In this document: positions 1-9,438 of the stretch, one piece after another | Layout of the letters: the number at the start of each line of letters is the position of its first letter | Position numbering within the stretch: the first letter of the stretch is position 1 | NCBI RefSeq assembly: GCF_003428165.1 | Contig: NZ_QLIQ01000001.1 | Span: 62,001 to 126,000, forward strand | Direction of reading: 5' to 3' | DNA length: 64,000 bases | Source: Cysteiniphilum litorale | GTDB lineage: Bacteria; Pseudomonadota; Gammaproteobacteria; Francisellales; Francisellaceae | Program-made: the position numbers and the translations under genes | The notes under the pieces: generated by a model | The model's input: the letters and a program-made list of their open reading frames with translations, nothing else | Databases searched by the model: none | Told to the model about the DNA's origin: nothing

Positions 1-1
1 T

Positions 2-1543
2 GGCATTGGTACTTATGTCAAAGCGCATACCGAAAGCAACGAGGCCGTTGGTGATCGCGCTAATGATCCAGTGCGCATAAATGGGCGTGATTTAAACTGC
101 TTGGTTGTTGGTGAAGGCGGTAACTTAGGTTGCACACAGTTAGGGCGTATTGAATATGCCTTAAAAGGTGGCTCGATCAACACTGATGCGATTGATAATG
201 CTGCGGGTGTTGACTGTTCAGATCATGAAGTAAACATCAAAATCTTACTGAATATGGCGATTGAAAACGGTGAGTTATCTGAAAGTAGCCGCAATAAACT
301 ATTGGCTGAGATGTCTGATGATGTCGCGCATTTGGTGCTGCAAAATAACTATGGTCAAAACCGCACGATTGCTAATGAACTGCAATCACAAGAGCGCTAT
401 TTTGTTGAATCATATGCACGTTTGATGCGTGAGCTTGAGCGCAAAATGCAACTTGATCGTGAGGTTGAATATTTACCAACAGATAAGATGCTGCAATCAC
501 GTGCGTTATCAGGAAAAAGCTTAACAGCGCCTGAGTTCTCTGTGATTATGGCGTATACCAAGACGATGATTAAACAGCAGATTTTGAAATCTGACTTACC
601 AGATGATCCGCACTTTAACTTTTTCTTATTGTGGGAATTTCCAACGGTGCTACGTGAAAAATATGCTGATTTAATGCAAGGACATAAACTAAAGCGTGAA
701 ATTATTGCCACACAGATCACCAATGCGGTTACCTTGCATATGGGGGTTACCTTTATTCAACGTCTGTATGATGAAACAGGGGCGTCAGTTGCTGATATTA
801 TCAAAGCGTTTATTGCTGTGGTTGAGATCTTCTCTTTGGATAAACTGTGGCAAAAAGTTGAAAAATTAAGTGGGCAAGTAAGCGCTGAAAGCATTCAGAA
901 ATGTTTACAGATCTTATTTAGATTCGTGCGTCGTAATTGTCGCTGGATTTTACGCAATGAGCCCAAAGGCTTCCCAATCTCTGAGGTGATTGCTAAGTAT
1001 CGACATACAGCACCTAGCGCATTAAAAGTCTTCCCAAGATTGTTAATTTCATCAGAAAAGCAAAAGATTGAGGATAAAGCGACGGCTTTAATTGATGCAG
1101 GTGTGCCAAAAACAATTGTTGATCAGGTGTTATCATTTAAGATGGCAACATCCGTGATGGATTTAGCGCATAGTATAGAGATCTCAAAGGATAGTAAGTC
1201 ATTTGAAAAGATTGCTATATTGCTTAATCAAAAGCTATGGTTATCTTGGTTTAGAAGTTGTATTAATCACTTAGGTGGTAAGCAATCGTACTGGGGTACG
1301 TTATCAACATCGGCCTTACGTGATGATCTGGATAAAATGCAATACCGTTTGGTCAGACGTGTGATTGAATTCACCAAAGATATCGAAGATGTCAATGGCA
1401 AAGTAGAGCACTGGTTGAGTACCAACAGCAGTTATTTAGCACGTTGGAATGGACTTATCGAAGATATGCGTACGGATGAGCCAAACTTTGAATCAGTCAA
1501 TATCGCCTTTAGAAGCTTAAGCGATTTGGCGCGCTCTCATTAA
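2..1543 (+). CDS. NAD-specific glutamate dehydrogenase (large type), 3' part
   Basis: Cut by the left edge: the frame is open from base 2, so the 513 visible residues are only the C-terminal third of a family usually near 1,600 residues. The enzyme oxidatively deaminates glutamate to 2-oxoglutarate with NAD+ in the cytoplasm. Visible landmarks are GIGTYVKAHTESNEAVGDRA directly at the edge, then NGRDL and GEGGNLGCTQLGRIEYA, the glycine-rich block typical of the catalytic domain of large GDHs, followed by the long helical C-terminal region. A GTG at 71 could be mistaken for the start, but it lies inside the conserved block. A hairpin follows the stop. Identification is firm; the true start is outside the window. 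Confidence 0.93.
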   Translation, partial: GIGTYVKAHTESNEAVGDRANDPVRINGRDLNCLVVGEGGNLGCTQLGRIEYALKGGSINTDAIDNAAGVDCSDHEVNIKILLNMAIENGELSESSRNKLLAEMSDDVAHLVLQNNYGQNRTIANELQSQERYFVESYARLMRELERKMQLDREVEYLPTDKMLQSRALSGKSLTAPEFSVIMAYTKTMIKQQILKSDLPDDPHFNFFLLWEFPTVLREKYADLMQGHKLKREIIATQITNAVTLHMGVTFIQRLYDETGASVADIIKAFIAVVEIFSLDKLWQKVEKLSGQVSAESIQKCLQILFRFVRRNCRWILRNEPKGFPISEVIAKYRHTAPSALKVFPRLLISSEKQKIEDKATALIDAGVPKTIVDQVLSFKMATSVMDLAHSIEISKDSKSFEKIAILLNQKLWLSWFRSCINHLGGKQSYWGTLSTSALRDDLDKMQYRLVRRVIEFTKDIEDVNGKVEHWLSTNSSYLARWNGLIEDMRTDEPNFESVNIAFRSLSDLARSH

Positions 1544-1552
1544 GCTTTAAGT

Positions 1553-1575
1553 TTGATAGCGTTAAACGCTATCAA
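1553..1575 (+). terminator. Hairpin after the glutamate dehydrogenase gene
   Basis: A perfect 9-bp stem (TTGATAGCG / CGCTATCAA) with a 5-nt loop starts 10 bases after the stop codon. The trailing sequence is only moderately T-rich, so it is a weak candidate for intrinsic termination and could instead be a processing or stability hairpin. Its core resembles the TAGCGTTTAAACGCTA palindrome at 39721-39736. Confidence 0.35.
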
Positions 1576-1689
1576 GCCTTATATCCTCTCTTATATTTAT
1601 CTTACAAATAGCACTAACGACAAACTGTAATTCTATTAAGCTTTAGTGTAGTATTATGCCCATTCTTATCAGGGTTAATAAGACAAATA

Positions 1690-3105
1690 ATGCAAAGCAA
1701 TTTACAAAAAGCACGCGTGTTAGTTGTAGGTGATGTGATGTTAGATCGCTATTACTACGGTTCAACAGAACGTATCTCACCTGAAGCACCGGTTCCTGTG
1801 GTACATGTTAAAAATATCCAAGATCGCGCAGGTGGTGCTGGTAACGTCGCTTTAAATATTACCTCCCTAGCAGGAGAAGCTGGAATTTGTGCGATGGTTG
1901 GGCAGGATGAGCCAGCACACATTTTAAAAAACTTTTTAGCGGATCAATCAATTCGTAGTCATTTGATTGAAACACATTTACCAACGATTACAAAGTTGCG
2001 TGTCCTATCGCAAAAACAGCAACTATTGCGTCTTGATTTTGAAGAAGGTTTTGCACAAGTTGATGACGGTGTGCTTTTCAACAATGTTGTGGCAGTACTT
2101 CAACACTATAATGTAATGGTATTGTCAGATTATGGTAAGGGAACATTGCACGATGTGCAAAAACTCATAAAGCTTGCGAATAAGCAGCAGGTTGCAACGT
2201 TAGTTGATCCTAAGGGGAATGACTTTAGTATTTATCAAGGTGCGACTTTAATAACACCTAATCGCAAGGAATTTGAAGCGGTTGTTGGTAAGTGCCACAC
2301 TGAAGATGAGCTAATTGCGAAAGCGCATCAATTAATAGCGAACTGTTATTTAGGTGGACTATTAATTACTCGTAGCGAAGAAGGCATGACGTTGGTGTTA
2401 AAAAACGGTGAGGTAACCACGATTCCTACCGTTGCCAAAGAAGTCTTTGATGTTACCGGTGCCGGTGACACCGTCATTGCAGTGATGGCAATGGCGATTT
2501 CATGTGGCTATGACTATATCTCAGCGATGCGTCTGGCGAATGCCGCGGCAGGCGTTGTCGTTGGTAAAGTCGGTACAGCAACATTAAATGCTCAAGAGTT
2601 GCATGATTCACTTCATGCACAAGCGAGTGTACACAAAGGGATTTTAAGTCAAACTGAGCTTAAAAAAGCAATGAGTGAAGTTCATCTTCAAGGTGAGAAA
2701 GTCGTCATGACCAATGGCTGCTTTGATATTTTGCATGCCGGGCACGTTGAATATTTACAAAAAGCGCGCGCTTTGGGTGATCGCTTGATTGTCGCTGTCA
2801 ATACCGATGAGTCGGTTAAGCGCTTAAAGGGTGACTCTCGACCATATGTCAGTTTGCAATCACGGATGGAAGTGCTTGCGGCATTAGGCTGTGTCGATTG
2901 GGTGGTAGCTTTTGAAGAAGATACCCCCAAGCGGATTATCAGTGAGCTATTGCCGGATATTTTGGTTAAGGGTGCAGATTATGAAATCGCGCAAATTGCA
3001 GGAGCCAAAGAGGTATTAGCCGCAGGTGGCGAGGTTAAGACCATCACCTTAAAGCCTAGTCACTCGAGTACGTCGATTATTGAGAAAATAAAAAATCAAA
3101 AGTAG
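1690..3105 (+). CDS. hldE: Bifunctional D-beta-heptose 7-phosphate kinase / heptose 1-phosphate adenylyltransferase
   Basis: HldE makes the ADP-heptose precursor of the LPS inner core, catalysing both the kinase and the adenylyltransferase step in the cytoplasm. At 471 residues it has the full two-domain length. The N-terminal PfkB/ribokinase-like kinase shows GGAGN at 48-52 and the anion-hole/catalytic signature DVTGAGDT at 254-261. The C-terminal nucleotidyltransferase shows TNGCFDILHAGHVEYL at 341-356, with the HxGH-type nucleotide-binding motif. The SD before the ATG is weak. rph follows after 47 bp on the same strand and may be co-transcribed. Its presence implies a heptose-containing LPS core, although other heptose genes are not in the window. 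Confidence 0.95.
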   Translation: MQSNLQKARVLVVGDVMLDRYYYGSTERISPEAPVPVVHVKNIQDRAGGAGNVALNITSLAGEAGICAMVGQDEPAHILKNFLADQSIRSHLIETHLPTITKLRVLSQKQQLLRLDFEEGFAQVDDGVLFNNVVAVLQHYNVMVLSDYGKGTLHDVQKLIKLANKQQVATLVDPKGNDFSIYQGATLITPNRKEFEAVVGKCHTEDELIAKAHQLIANCYLGGLLITRSEEGMTLVLKNGEVTTIPTVAKEVFDVTGAGDTVIAVMAMAISCGYDYISAMRLANAAAGVVVGKVGTATLNAQELHDSLHAQASVHKGILSQTELKKAMSEVHLQGEKVVMTNGCFDILHAGHVEYLQKARALGDRLIVAVNTDESVKRLKGDSRPYVSLQSRMEVLAALGCVDWVVAFEEDTPKRIISELLPDILVKGADYEIAQIAGAKEVLAAGGEVKTITLKPSHSSTSIIEKIKNQK

Positions 3106-3152
3106 AAACTTATACCTTTTTACAACACCTTAAAGAATAAAAGGAAAAAACA

Positions 3153-3869
3153 ATGCGTCCAAGTCAACGCCAAACCAATGAAATGAGAAAGTTAACGATA
3201 ATTCATCAATTTACCAAGCATGCAGAAGGTTCTGTGTTAGTGTCTTTTGGCGATACCAAAGTATTATGTAATGCCTCGGTGTTAAAAGAAGTGCCTAAGT
3301 TTCTAAAAGATGCCAATCAAGGTTGGTTAACGGCTGAGTATGGTATGTTACCGCGCTCCACTCACTCAAGAATGGATAGGGAAGCTGCCAGAGGTAAACA
3401 ATCAGGCAGAACGCAAGAAATCCAGCGTTTAATCGGTCGTGCTTTGCGTGCCGCGGTGAATTTGAATGAGTTTCCAGGAATTACGATAAAGGTAGATTGT
3501 GATGTCTTGCAGGCTGATGGTGGCACAAGAACGGCTGCGATTACTGGAGCGAGTCTTGCGATTGAAGATGCCGTGAAATATATGCAAGCAAATGGACTTG
3601 TTAAAGAAGATGCCAAACCGATTCAGGCACATGTTGCTGCCATTTCAGTTGGCGTCTATAAAGAAACTCCCGTGCTTGATTTAGACTATGCTGAGGATTC
3701 AGATGCTGATACGGATATGAATATTGTGATGACGCATAATGGTGGCATTATCGAGATTCAGGGAACAGCTGAAGGCACACCTTTTTCAGAAGAAGATTTT
3801 GCGCAAATGCTTGCTTTAGGTAAAAAAGGGATTAATGAGATTTTCAAGCAAACGCGTAACCTACCGTAG
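3153..3869 (+). CDS. rph: Ribonuclease PH
   Basis: Phosphorolytic 3'-to-5' exoribonuclease that trims the 3' ends of tRNA precursors. At 238 residues it has normal family length. It begins [14 protein letters not shown], as is typical of RNase PH, and contains [18 protein letters not shown] with conserved arginines, [14 protein letters not shown] near the phosphate-binding region, and the C-terminal [16 protein letters not shown] block. An AAGGAAAA Shine-Dalgarno supports the ATG start. The TAG stop codon falls inside a degenerate copy of the short GTAGGGGCGTATTGC palindromic repeat that fills the space to the next gene, so the extreme C-terminus may have been set by repeat insertion. Confidence 0.95.
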   Translation: MRPSQRQTNEMRKLTIIHQFTKHAEGSVLVSFGDTKVLCNASVLKEVPKFLKDANQGWLTAEYGMLPRSTHSRMDREAARGKQSGRTQEIQRLIGRALRAAVNLNEFPGITIKVDCDVLQADGGTRTAAITGASLAIEDAVKYMQANGLVKEDAKPIQAHVAAISVGVYKETPVLDLDYAEDSDADTDMNIVMTHNGGIIEIQGTAEGTPFSEEDFAQMLALGKKGINEIFKQTRNLP

Positions 3870-3966
3870 AGGTGTATTGCAACTCAAAAATAACGAAAAC
3901 TCCGTAGGGGCGTATTGCATACGCCCACTAATATGCAAAACCGATAGGCGCGTACTGTATACGCCC
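3866..3966. repeat. Cluster of short palindromic repeats (GTAGGGGCGTATTGCATACGCCC family)
   Basis: Three related units occur: a decayed one at 3866-3885 overlapping the rph stop codon, an intact one at 3904-3926 (GGGCGTAT-TGC-ATACGCCC, 8-bp stem with a 3-nt loop) and a mutated one at 3943-3966. The intact unit is repeated base for base (23 nt) at 49549-49571 upstream of bioD. The elements are non-coding and REP-like in size and structure. Confidence 0.8.
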
Positions 3967-3988
3967 TAAAAACATTGGAGTAAAAACC

Positions 3989-4852
3989 ATGATTCGCCTA
4001 AGCCCTTTATTGCAAGCTTTTCTAAGTGTCGAGAAAAACAAAACGGTACATGCTGCCGCAGAGACTCTTTTTTTGACACAAACTGCGGTAACGCAAAGAA
4101 TAAAACAGCTTGAAGAAAAACTTGGCGCGTCACTTTTTATCCGCTCACGTAAGGGCATGCAATTGACAGAAGAAGGGCAGGTACTGCTTAGGTATTGTCA
4201 TGATATGCAAAACTTAGAAAACAGCTATTTGCATAGCTTAAATATGAGCGAAAGCGACAATATTATTGCTTTGAAACTGGTATCTTCCTCGACATTGATG
4301 AAAACACGGATTGTCAAAGTAGTGACAACCATTGCAAAGTTATACCCGCAGTTAAGGATGCATTTGCAGATTCAAGATATTGAGGCGCGACATGAGTTGT
4401 TAAAAACAGGGCAAGTTGATTTAGCAATTGTTAATAATAAGCAAGTTTCAAAAGAGATGTGCACTAAGGCGCTATCTCCAGAGCGTTATGTCTTTATCGT
4501 GCCTAAAGCGTGGGTAAAACGCTCGATTAAAGACGTTGTACTTCATGAAAATATTATCGATTTTGATAGCAGTGATGATATTACGTTTTCCTATTTGGCA
4601 AAGTATGACTTATTGCAGTTTGCACGCAAAGACCGACATTTTATTAACTCTCCTGATCAATTAGCGCAATTGGTTGGTTTTGAGCTTGGCTATACGGTAG
4701 TTACTAAGCAATTCTTTGAGCAGTATTGTGATCAGACAAAAGTGGTTATTCTTAAAGATAATTGGTTTTATGATCATGAGATTTCATTGTGCTGGTATGA
4801 TCGTGGTGTGTTGCCGAGTTACTTTAAGGCGTTAATTGATGCGATTAACTAA
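3989..4852 (+). CDS. LysR-family transcriptional regulator
   Basis: A 287-residue one-component regulator. The N-terminal winged helix-turn-helix covers about residues 1-60, with AAETLFLTQTAVTQRIKQLE as recognition region and LFIRSRKGMQLTEEGQ as wing. The remainder is a LysR-type periplasmic-binding-like effector domain. A GGAG Shine-Dalgarno lies 8 bases before the ATG. It is convergent with the exporter operon that ends at 4894, from which it is separated by a short repeat. The wing motif resembles ArgP/IciA-type regulators, but this is not enough to name an effector. The target genes cannot be read from the sequence. Confidence 0.85.
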   Translation: MIRLSPLLQAFLSVEKNKTVHAAAETLFLTQTAVTQRIKQLEEKLGASLFIRSRKGMQLTEEGQVLLRYCHDMQNLENSYLHSLNMSESDNIIALKLVSSSTLMKTRIVKVVTTIAKLYPQLRMHLQIQDIEARHELLKTGQVDLAIVNNKQVSKEMCTKALSPERYVFIVPKAWVKRSIKDVVLHENIIDFDSSDDITFSYLAKYDLLQFARKDRHFINSPDQLAQLVGFELGYTVVTKQFFEQYCDQTKVVILKDNWFYDHEISLCWYDRGVLPSYFKALIDAIN

Positions 4853-4858
4853 TACCTG

Positions 4859-4886
4859 AAATGGCTTCGACTAACGCTCAGCCAAC
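4859..4886. repeat. Short dispersed repeat, copy 1
   Basis: The sequence AATGGCTTCGACTAACGCT and its flank up to GCCAAC recurs, with two substitutions and one inserted base, at 43043+1000 (44043-44071), just beyond the 3' end of bioA. Both copies lie just outside gene 3' ends. Function unknown. Confidence 0.6.
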
Positions 4887-4893
4887 GCATAGT

Positions 4894-7077
4894 TTAAAAT
4901 CCAGATTCTTTTACCCAAAGGATAAGCACCTGTTGCCATAAGCGTGCCGCGAGTGATTTGCGCTCAATATCAATAAACACTTTACCTCTGACAACATGGG
5001 GTAATTCATAAGGTAAAGGTGAGCTAAGCGTCAATAAAATTAAAAACACATTTTCCTGTGGTGTGAGTTTGCCTTCTTTATCAGGGTTAACGGCAATACT
5101 TCCACCAAAATTTGACGCGTGATATGCACTTAATGGAGCTGCTTCATGGATATAGCTTAAGTTAGCCTTATTTTCATTCTGACTTTTGAAAACACTTGAG
5201 TGTGAGCTTACAATATATCTAATCTCAACGGGTATTTTAGCAAGATCAATATTTTCAGGAACAAAATAGCCCTTTTGATTAAGCTTTAACTGATCCTGAT
5301 CATCCGCCGTTGTATACGCGCGTAGCTGCAAAGTTTTGTTATTGACAATAAGCATTAATGCTTGTTTTGCTTTAAGCCAAGCATCAGGGTGCAAATCCTC
5401 GGATAATGACTCCACAACACCATCAAAAGGTGCCGTAAAGACTAATTTATCCTGTTGCTTTAATAATTGATTGAGTTGGGTGTTCGTATGATTAATTTGT
5501 GTTTGTAGTACCTGCTGTTGATCCAATTTTGTTTGAAAGTGGACACTGTTTCTTTGTTGCCAAATAAGTTGCTTTAGTTTTTCATTAGCTTGGGCAATTT
5601 GAAAATCAAGTTGATCAGACTTAAGTTGCGCTAAGAGTTGCCCTTTTTTTACGCTTTCTCCTTTTTTAACATTGACAGATATCACGCGTGCTGCAATTTC
5701 GGTATAAAGCGGCTTGGTTTGATAAGACAAGGTTGCCGGCAATGAGATCTGTGACTGCCAGGGGATAAAAAATAAACCAATTAGAATAAGGATAATGACC
5801 GAAAAAATGAAGGTGTTTTTATTAAGTGATATATTGCTTTTCATGCTCCACCAGACTTTTAGTTCGCGATAAATCGGATGTAAAATAAAATAAACAATTT
5901 CAATGACAAATAAGATGATGCCTAATGCCTTAAAAAATAAATAATAGACCATGATCGCAATTCCTAAAAAGAGCACAAAGCGATAGATCCAAGTCAATAC
6001 CGCATAGGTGATCAAAATACGTTGACGCGTTTGAGAAAATTGCTCAGGTGCAGGCATATTAAGCCCAAATAATACTTCACGCAATTTCCATTTAGTCAAT
6101 GCAAAGGCACGGGTTTGCAAATTACGCATGCTTAAAACATCGGAAAGTACATGGTAACCATCAAAGCGCAAAAACGGACTGATATTAATGATATAGGTGG
6201 TCATTAAGCTGTAGGTTGCTAGGAAAAAACAAATACTTTTAATCGCGCCTTCAGGCATGAGTAACCATGCGCATAACGCAAAGATTGCAATATATGTCTC
6301 GGTGATAACACCTGCTAATGCGATAGTCACACGCTCTTTGGGATCGTTGATTTTCCAGCTCTCACCGGTATCGGTGTAAAGCATGGGAAACATGACCAAA
6401 AAAGCGACCCCCATCGTTGGCACATTCAATGCATATTTCTTACACATTAATGCATGCCCTAGTTCATGGCAGCTCTTAGCAAGTATTAGTGCGATACCAT
6501 AAAGTATAATATATTGAATGGAGAAAAGCGCAAAAAAAGTGTGCGTAAACTGATCCCACTGTCTCAATGTAAAGATAATGGCAATAATGCCTAATAGCAT
6601 CATGCTAAGTGCGAAACCTTTTCCAAGTGCAAAACGCATGTAAGGATAAATAGCATTTAAAAAACGATTTGGCTTAACCAAAGGGATACGAAAGAATAGG
6701 TAGTTTTTGGCAAGCCATAAAAACCAGTTCATCTTTTTGGGTGTTTGCGCTTCATTAATGCTCTTCATGGTACTAAAAGATTGTTCAATCAGACAGTTTT
6801 GTGATAAAAATTTTAGGATTTGTGTGATGTCATCTGCGCTAACTTGCGCTAGTGAATTTGATTTGACCGTATTAATTAACTCATCAGGCGAAATATTCTG
6901 CCAAAAGCGCAGTATCTCGTGCTCGCGCCAACCAAGATGGAAAAAGCGATTATTTAGAAGATCCTGAACAACCCATGTTGGACTATTATTAAAGTCCATA
7001 CCACCTTTTTGCAAGACAACACCTTCACGTAAGGGCGGGAGAATCTCTGGTAATTCTGAGTTCATCGACATTTGCAT
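4894..7077 (-). CDS. M50-type membrane zinc metalloprotease fused to a HlyD-like secretion domain
   Basis: This 727-residue inner-membrane protein resembles the 'putative peptide zinc metalloprotease' (YydH-like) group found beside HlyD adaptors. A soluble N-terminus of about 150 residues is followed by hydrophobic segments around 155-200. HELGH at 204-208 is the zinc site of site-2-protease-like enzymes, and FLRFDGYH (302-309) is the position where the third metal ligand, an Asp, is expected. More membrane segments reach about residue 440. Residues 455-495 form a biotinyl/lipoyl-like hairpin (KKGESVKKGQLLAQL), followed by a coiled coil and a second beta-barrel half, as in HlyD. It is the last gene of a three-gene operon, 3 bases after its neighbour. 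Peptide processing coupled to export is inferred, and the substrate is unknown. Confidence 0.82.
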   Translation of the reverse strand: MQMSMNSELPEILPPLREGVVLQKGGMDFNNSPTWVVQDLLNNRFFHLGWREHEILRFWQNISPDELINTVKSNSLAQVSADDITQILKFLSQNCLIEQSFSTMKSINEAQTPKKMNWFLWLAKNYLFFRIPLVKPNRFLNAIYPYMRFALGKGFALSMMLLGIIAIIFTLRQWDQFTHTFFALFSIQYIILYGIALILAKSCHELGHALMCKKYALNVPTMGVAFLVMFPMLYTDTGESWKINDPKERVTIALAGVITETYIAIFALCAWLLMPEGAIKSICFFLATYSLMTTYIINISPFLRFDGYHVLSDVLSMRNLQTRAFALTKWKLREVLFGLNMPAPEQFSQTRQRILITYAVLTWIYRFVLFLGIAIMVYYLFFKALGIILFVIEIVYFILHPIYRELKVWWSMKSNISLNKNTFIFSVIILILIGLFFIPWQSQISLPATLSYQTKPLYTEIAARVISVNVKKGESVKKGQLLAQLKSDQLDFQIAQANEKLKQLIWQQRNSVHFQTKLDQQQVLQTQINHTNTQLNQLLKQQDKLVFTAPFDGVVESLSEDLHPDAWLKAKQALMLIVNNKTLQLRAYTTADDQDQLKLNQKGYFVPENIDLAKIPVEIRYIVSSHSSVFKSQNENKANLSYIHEAAPLSAYHASNFGGSIAVNPDKEGKLTPQENVFLILLTLSSPLPYELPHVVRGKVFIDIERKSLAARLWQQVLILWVKESGF

Positions 7078-7080
7078 AAT

Positions 7081-8421
7081 TTACCACCCAAAAAACTGTC
7101 TTAAGGTTGTGATTGGTTTACGGAATAAGTAATAAAATAAACTAACATTACTGCCCATTAGTTTGGCAGTTCCTTGGCTGCCAATCTTAGGTATATCTTG
7201 ATCTGAGTTAATACGTGCAATCACTTGATAAGCCAAAATCTGTGATGGTGTAATCGTTGCTTCAAAACTTGAGTAATCAATAATGCCATAAACAGGATTA
7301 AGTGGATCAGCATTTAGGAATAACTTTACCTTATCACCTTTGTTAAAATTAATGGCATCAGCAACAGGTAACCAGATTTCCATTTCAACCTGTTCTGGGG
7401 TTGCTACTTGCATGACATTCTCACCCGTGACAACGGGTTTACCAAACCATTGATTCGGGGTATCAATAATCGCAATACCATTAATCGGGCTTTTGACATC
7501 AGATTCACTTATCAGATGTGCCGTATAGTTAACTTCAAGTTGCTTTTCTTGCATAAGTGCTTGCAAAACTTGGATTTCAGCGCGTTTTTGAATGTCTTGA
7601 TAGCTGCTTTGAACCGCTGTTTTATATTTTGCAGTAGCAGTAGCAAGTTCTTTTTGTGCAAGTTCATTAGCGTTGATCAGATCTCGCTTATCCATATCAA
7701 ATAAAACTTCACCTTGGGTGACGTATTGCTCAGGCTTCACAAAGACGGTTTCAATCACGCCTTCCATTGGTACGGTAATGATCATAGGGTCTTTGGCAAT
7801 AATCGTAGCAGGGGCTAATACACTTTGTGGTATACGTATAAACATCGCAAGAAATGCAGCTATAATTATGAGCCAAATAATACGACGTTTACGACTTTTA
7901 AAGTAATAGGCAAACTGCCCAAAGATGTTGCGTGGTTTACTTAAATGAAGCCATGCTTGTTTGTATGAATGGGCAATCCAGTCAAATTGTTTAAACTCAT
8001 TTTCTTCTGGTAACGTGTTACTCAATAGCAGCACGCCACCGATAATTTCTTTACGGCTATTACGAAAAAAATAAAAGGTTGCATATTTAGATAAGGGCTC
8101 TAACCAGATTTTATTGACAGCTTCAACCGAAGTCTCACTATCAATGGTTTGCAAATCGCTATTTTGTGCATAATAGGTAATGAGCTTATCAATGAATTCA
8201 GTGGCAGATAGTTGATAGGGGCTTGTCTTGTTCAAACGGGTAATACCTGAGACACTTCTGATTTGGATATGCTTATTCTGCCAAGAGCTCCACACCAGTG
8301 CGCGCTGATAATCAATGACGACCTTGCTTTGATGTGCAATAAAAAATGCCAGTTCATTGAGTTTATTGATCTCTCTTAACTCTTGTTGTAAAGAAAGTAG
8401 GTTGGCTAATGTATCTTTCAT
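7081..8421 (-). CDS. HlyD-family membrane-fusion protein with N-terminal GAF-like region
   Basis: The 446-residue protein has an unusual layout for an adaptor: about 180 cytoplasmic residues (GAF-like by appearance, weak evidence), then one transmembrane helix (IIWLIIIAAFLAMFI, about 181-195), then a HlyD-type periplasmic part with a split lipoyl hairpin (VFVKPEQYVTQGEVLFDMDK) and a coiled coil. AAGGAG precedes the ATG. It lies 5 bases after the upstream adaptor gene and 3 bases before the M50 gene, so the three are very probably one transcript. The cytoplasmic region could sense a ligand or engage a partner. No ATPase is encoded nearby. Confidence 0.8.
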   Translation of the reverse strand: MKDTLANLLSLQQELREINKLNELAFFIAHQSKVVIDYQRALVWSSWQNKHIQIRSVSGITRLNKTSPYQLSATEFIDKLITYYAQNSDLQTIDSETSVEAVNKIWLEPLSKYATFYFFRNSRKEIIGGVLLLSNTLPEENEFKQFDWIAHSYKQAWLHLSKPRNIFGQFAYYFKSRKRRIIWLIIIAAFLAMFIRIPQSVLAPATIIAKDPMIITVPMEGVIETVFVKPEQYVTQGEVLFDMDKRDLINANELAQKELATATAKYKTAVQSSYQDIQKRAEIQVLQALMQEKQLEVNYTAHLISESDVKSPINGIAIIDTPNQWFGKPVVTGENVMQVATPEQVEMEIWLPVADAINFNKGDKVKLFLNADPLNPVYGIIDYSSFEATITPSQILAYQVIARINSDQDIPKIGSQGTAKLMGSNVSLFYYLFRKPITTLRQFFGW

Positions 8422-8426
8422 GCTAC

Positions 8427-9227
8427 CTACTCCTTGTTAACCGTTGCTTGTGTGTCTAGATCAAAATAGGCAATACCACTCATCCCTGAGAACAGCATTT
8501 GCGGTGTGAGTTTATCGGTTGTGTCTGAAGATGCTAGTTTGCCGTAGATTAAAATAGATTGGCTTGCTGGATCAATTTGCCCAACAACCTTTGTTACTAC
8601 TGCCTGAAAGCGTTCTGTTGGTAGCTCATCTAACTGTAAAGTAAAAGGTGTTTGTGCCTTGATATGTTGCAGCCAGATTGAGGGAATATACATCTTAATC
8701 TCAAGCTCACGATTATCGATGATATCAATTAAGGGGTCATCCGTTTTGACGGTTTCATTTTCCTCAGCAGATTGATGGACGACTTCGCCATGATAGGGCG
8801 CTAACACCTGACATTGCTTTTGTTGGAATTTCATGATATCGAGATCTGCCTTGGCAATTTCAAACTGGCTTTTTGCTTTAGCAAGCTCAATTTTGCTTGC
8901 CGAGTTTAAGCGCATAAGCTCAGTTGTACTATCTAGTTGTGCACTAGCAGCATCAATCTCGGCTTGAGCACGTTTGCTTTTTAAATCAACCTCTTCACAA
9001 TCAAATTGCACAAGCACATCACCTTGTTTGAATTGATCTCCTGGGCGAAAGTTGATTTTCTGAATAACACCAGTCATGGGACTTGATAATGAAGCTTTTT
9101 GTATGGGAAACAATGAGGCATATGTGCTATTAGATTTGTCATAGCTAATGCTTGTTGGCATAGGCTCAGCTGCATATAGCAAGCTAGTCATCAGCAAGCT
9201 GGTATAGAAAATAATAGGTCTGTACAT
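8427..9227 (-). CDS. Periplasmic efflux/secretion adaptor (HlyD/RND-type)
   Basis: A 266-residue exported adaptor. The N-terminal hydrophobic segment ending LLYA-AEP looks like a cleavable signal peptide. There follow a lipoyl-like half (INFRPGDQFKQGDVLVQFDCEEV), a helical hairpin (about residues 80-140) and the returning half (VLAPYHGEVVHQSAEENETV). The protein is shorter than canonical RND adaptors. It is the first gene of the operon with the GAF-like/HlyD gene and the M50/HlyD gene downstream. It should bridge an inner-membrane partner to an outer-membrane channel; neither an ABC/RND pump nor a TolC-like channel is encoded in this window. Confidence 0.82.
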   Translation of the reverse strand: MYRPIIFYTSLLMTSLLYAAEPMPTSISYDKSNSTYASLFPIQKASLSSPMTGVIQKINFRPGDQFKQGDVLVQFDCEEVDLKSKRAQAEIDAASAQLDSTTELMRLNSASKIELAKAKSQFEIAKADLDIMKFQQKQCQVLAPYHGEVVHQSAEENETVKTDDPLIDIIDNRELEIKMYIPSIWLQHIKAQTPFTLQLDELPTERFQAVVTKVVGQIDPASQSILIYGKLASSDTTDKLTPQMLFSGMSGIAYFDLDTQATVNKE

Positions 9228-9438
9228 AACGGTTCCCTGTATAGTGATGTCTGTTTTTGTCTATGTTGAGCGTAGTAATAAGATGTCGTGATAACAATGG
9301 ATAATAACTTTTTCTTATGTGCGAGTTTGACGATAACAATATGGCAAAGTGCGTATTTAGTGCGTGTTTTAAAATGGCTGGTATTTAACTAAACTAATGA
9401 CCAATTTAAGCGACAACAAAAAGCAAAGAGAGCTTGTT

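Noticed and set aside
71-1543. GTG at 71 as the start of the glutamate dehydrogenase gene
   Set aside because: The same frame is open to the window edge and the upstream residues (GIGTYVKAHTES...) are conserved family sequence, so the gene is cut, not short.
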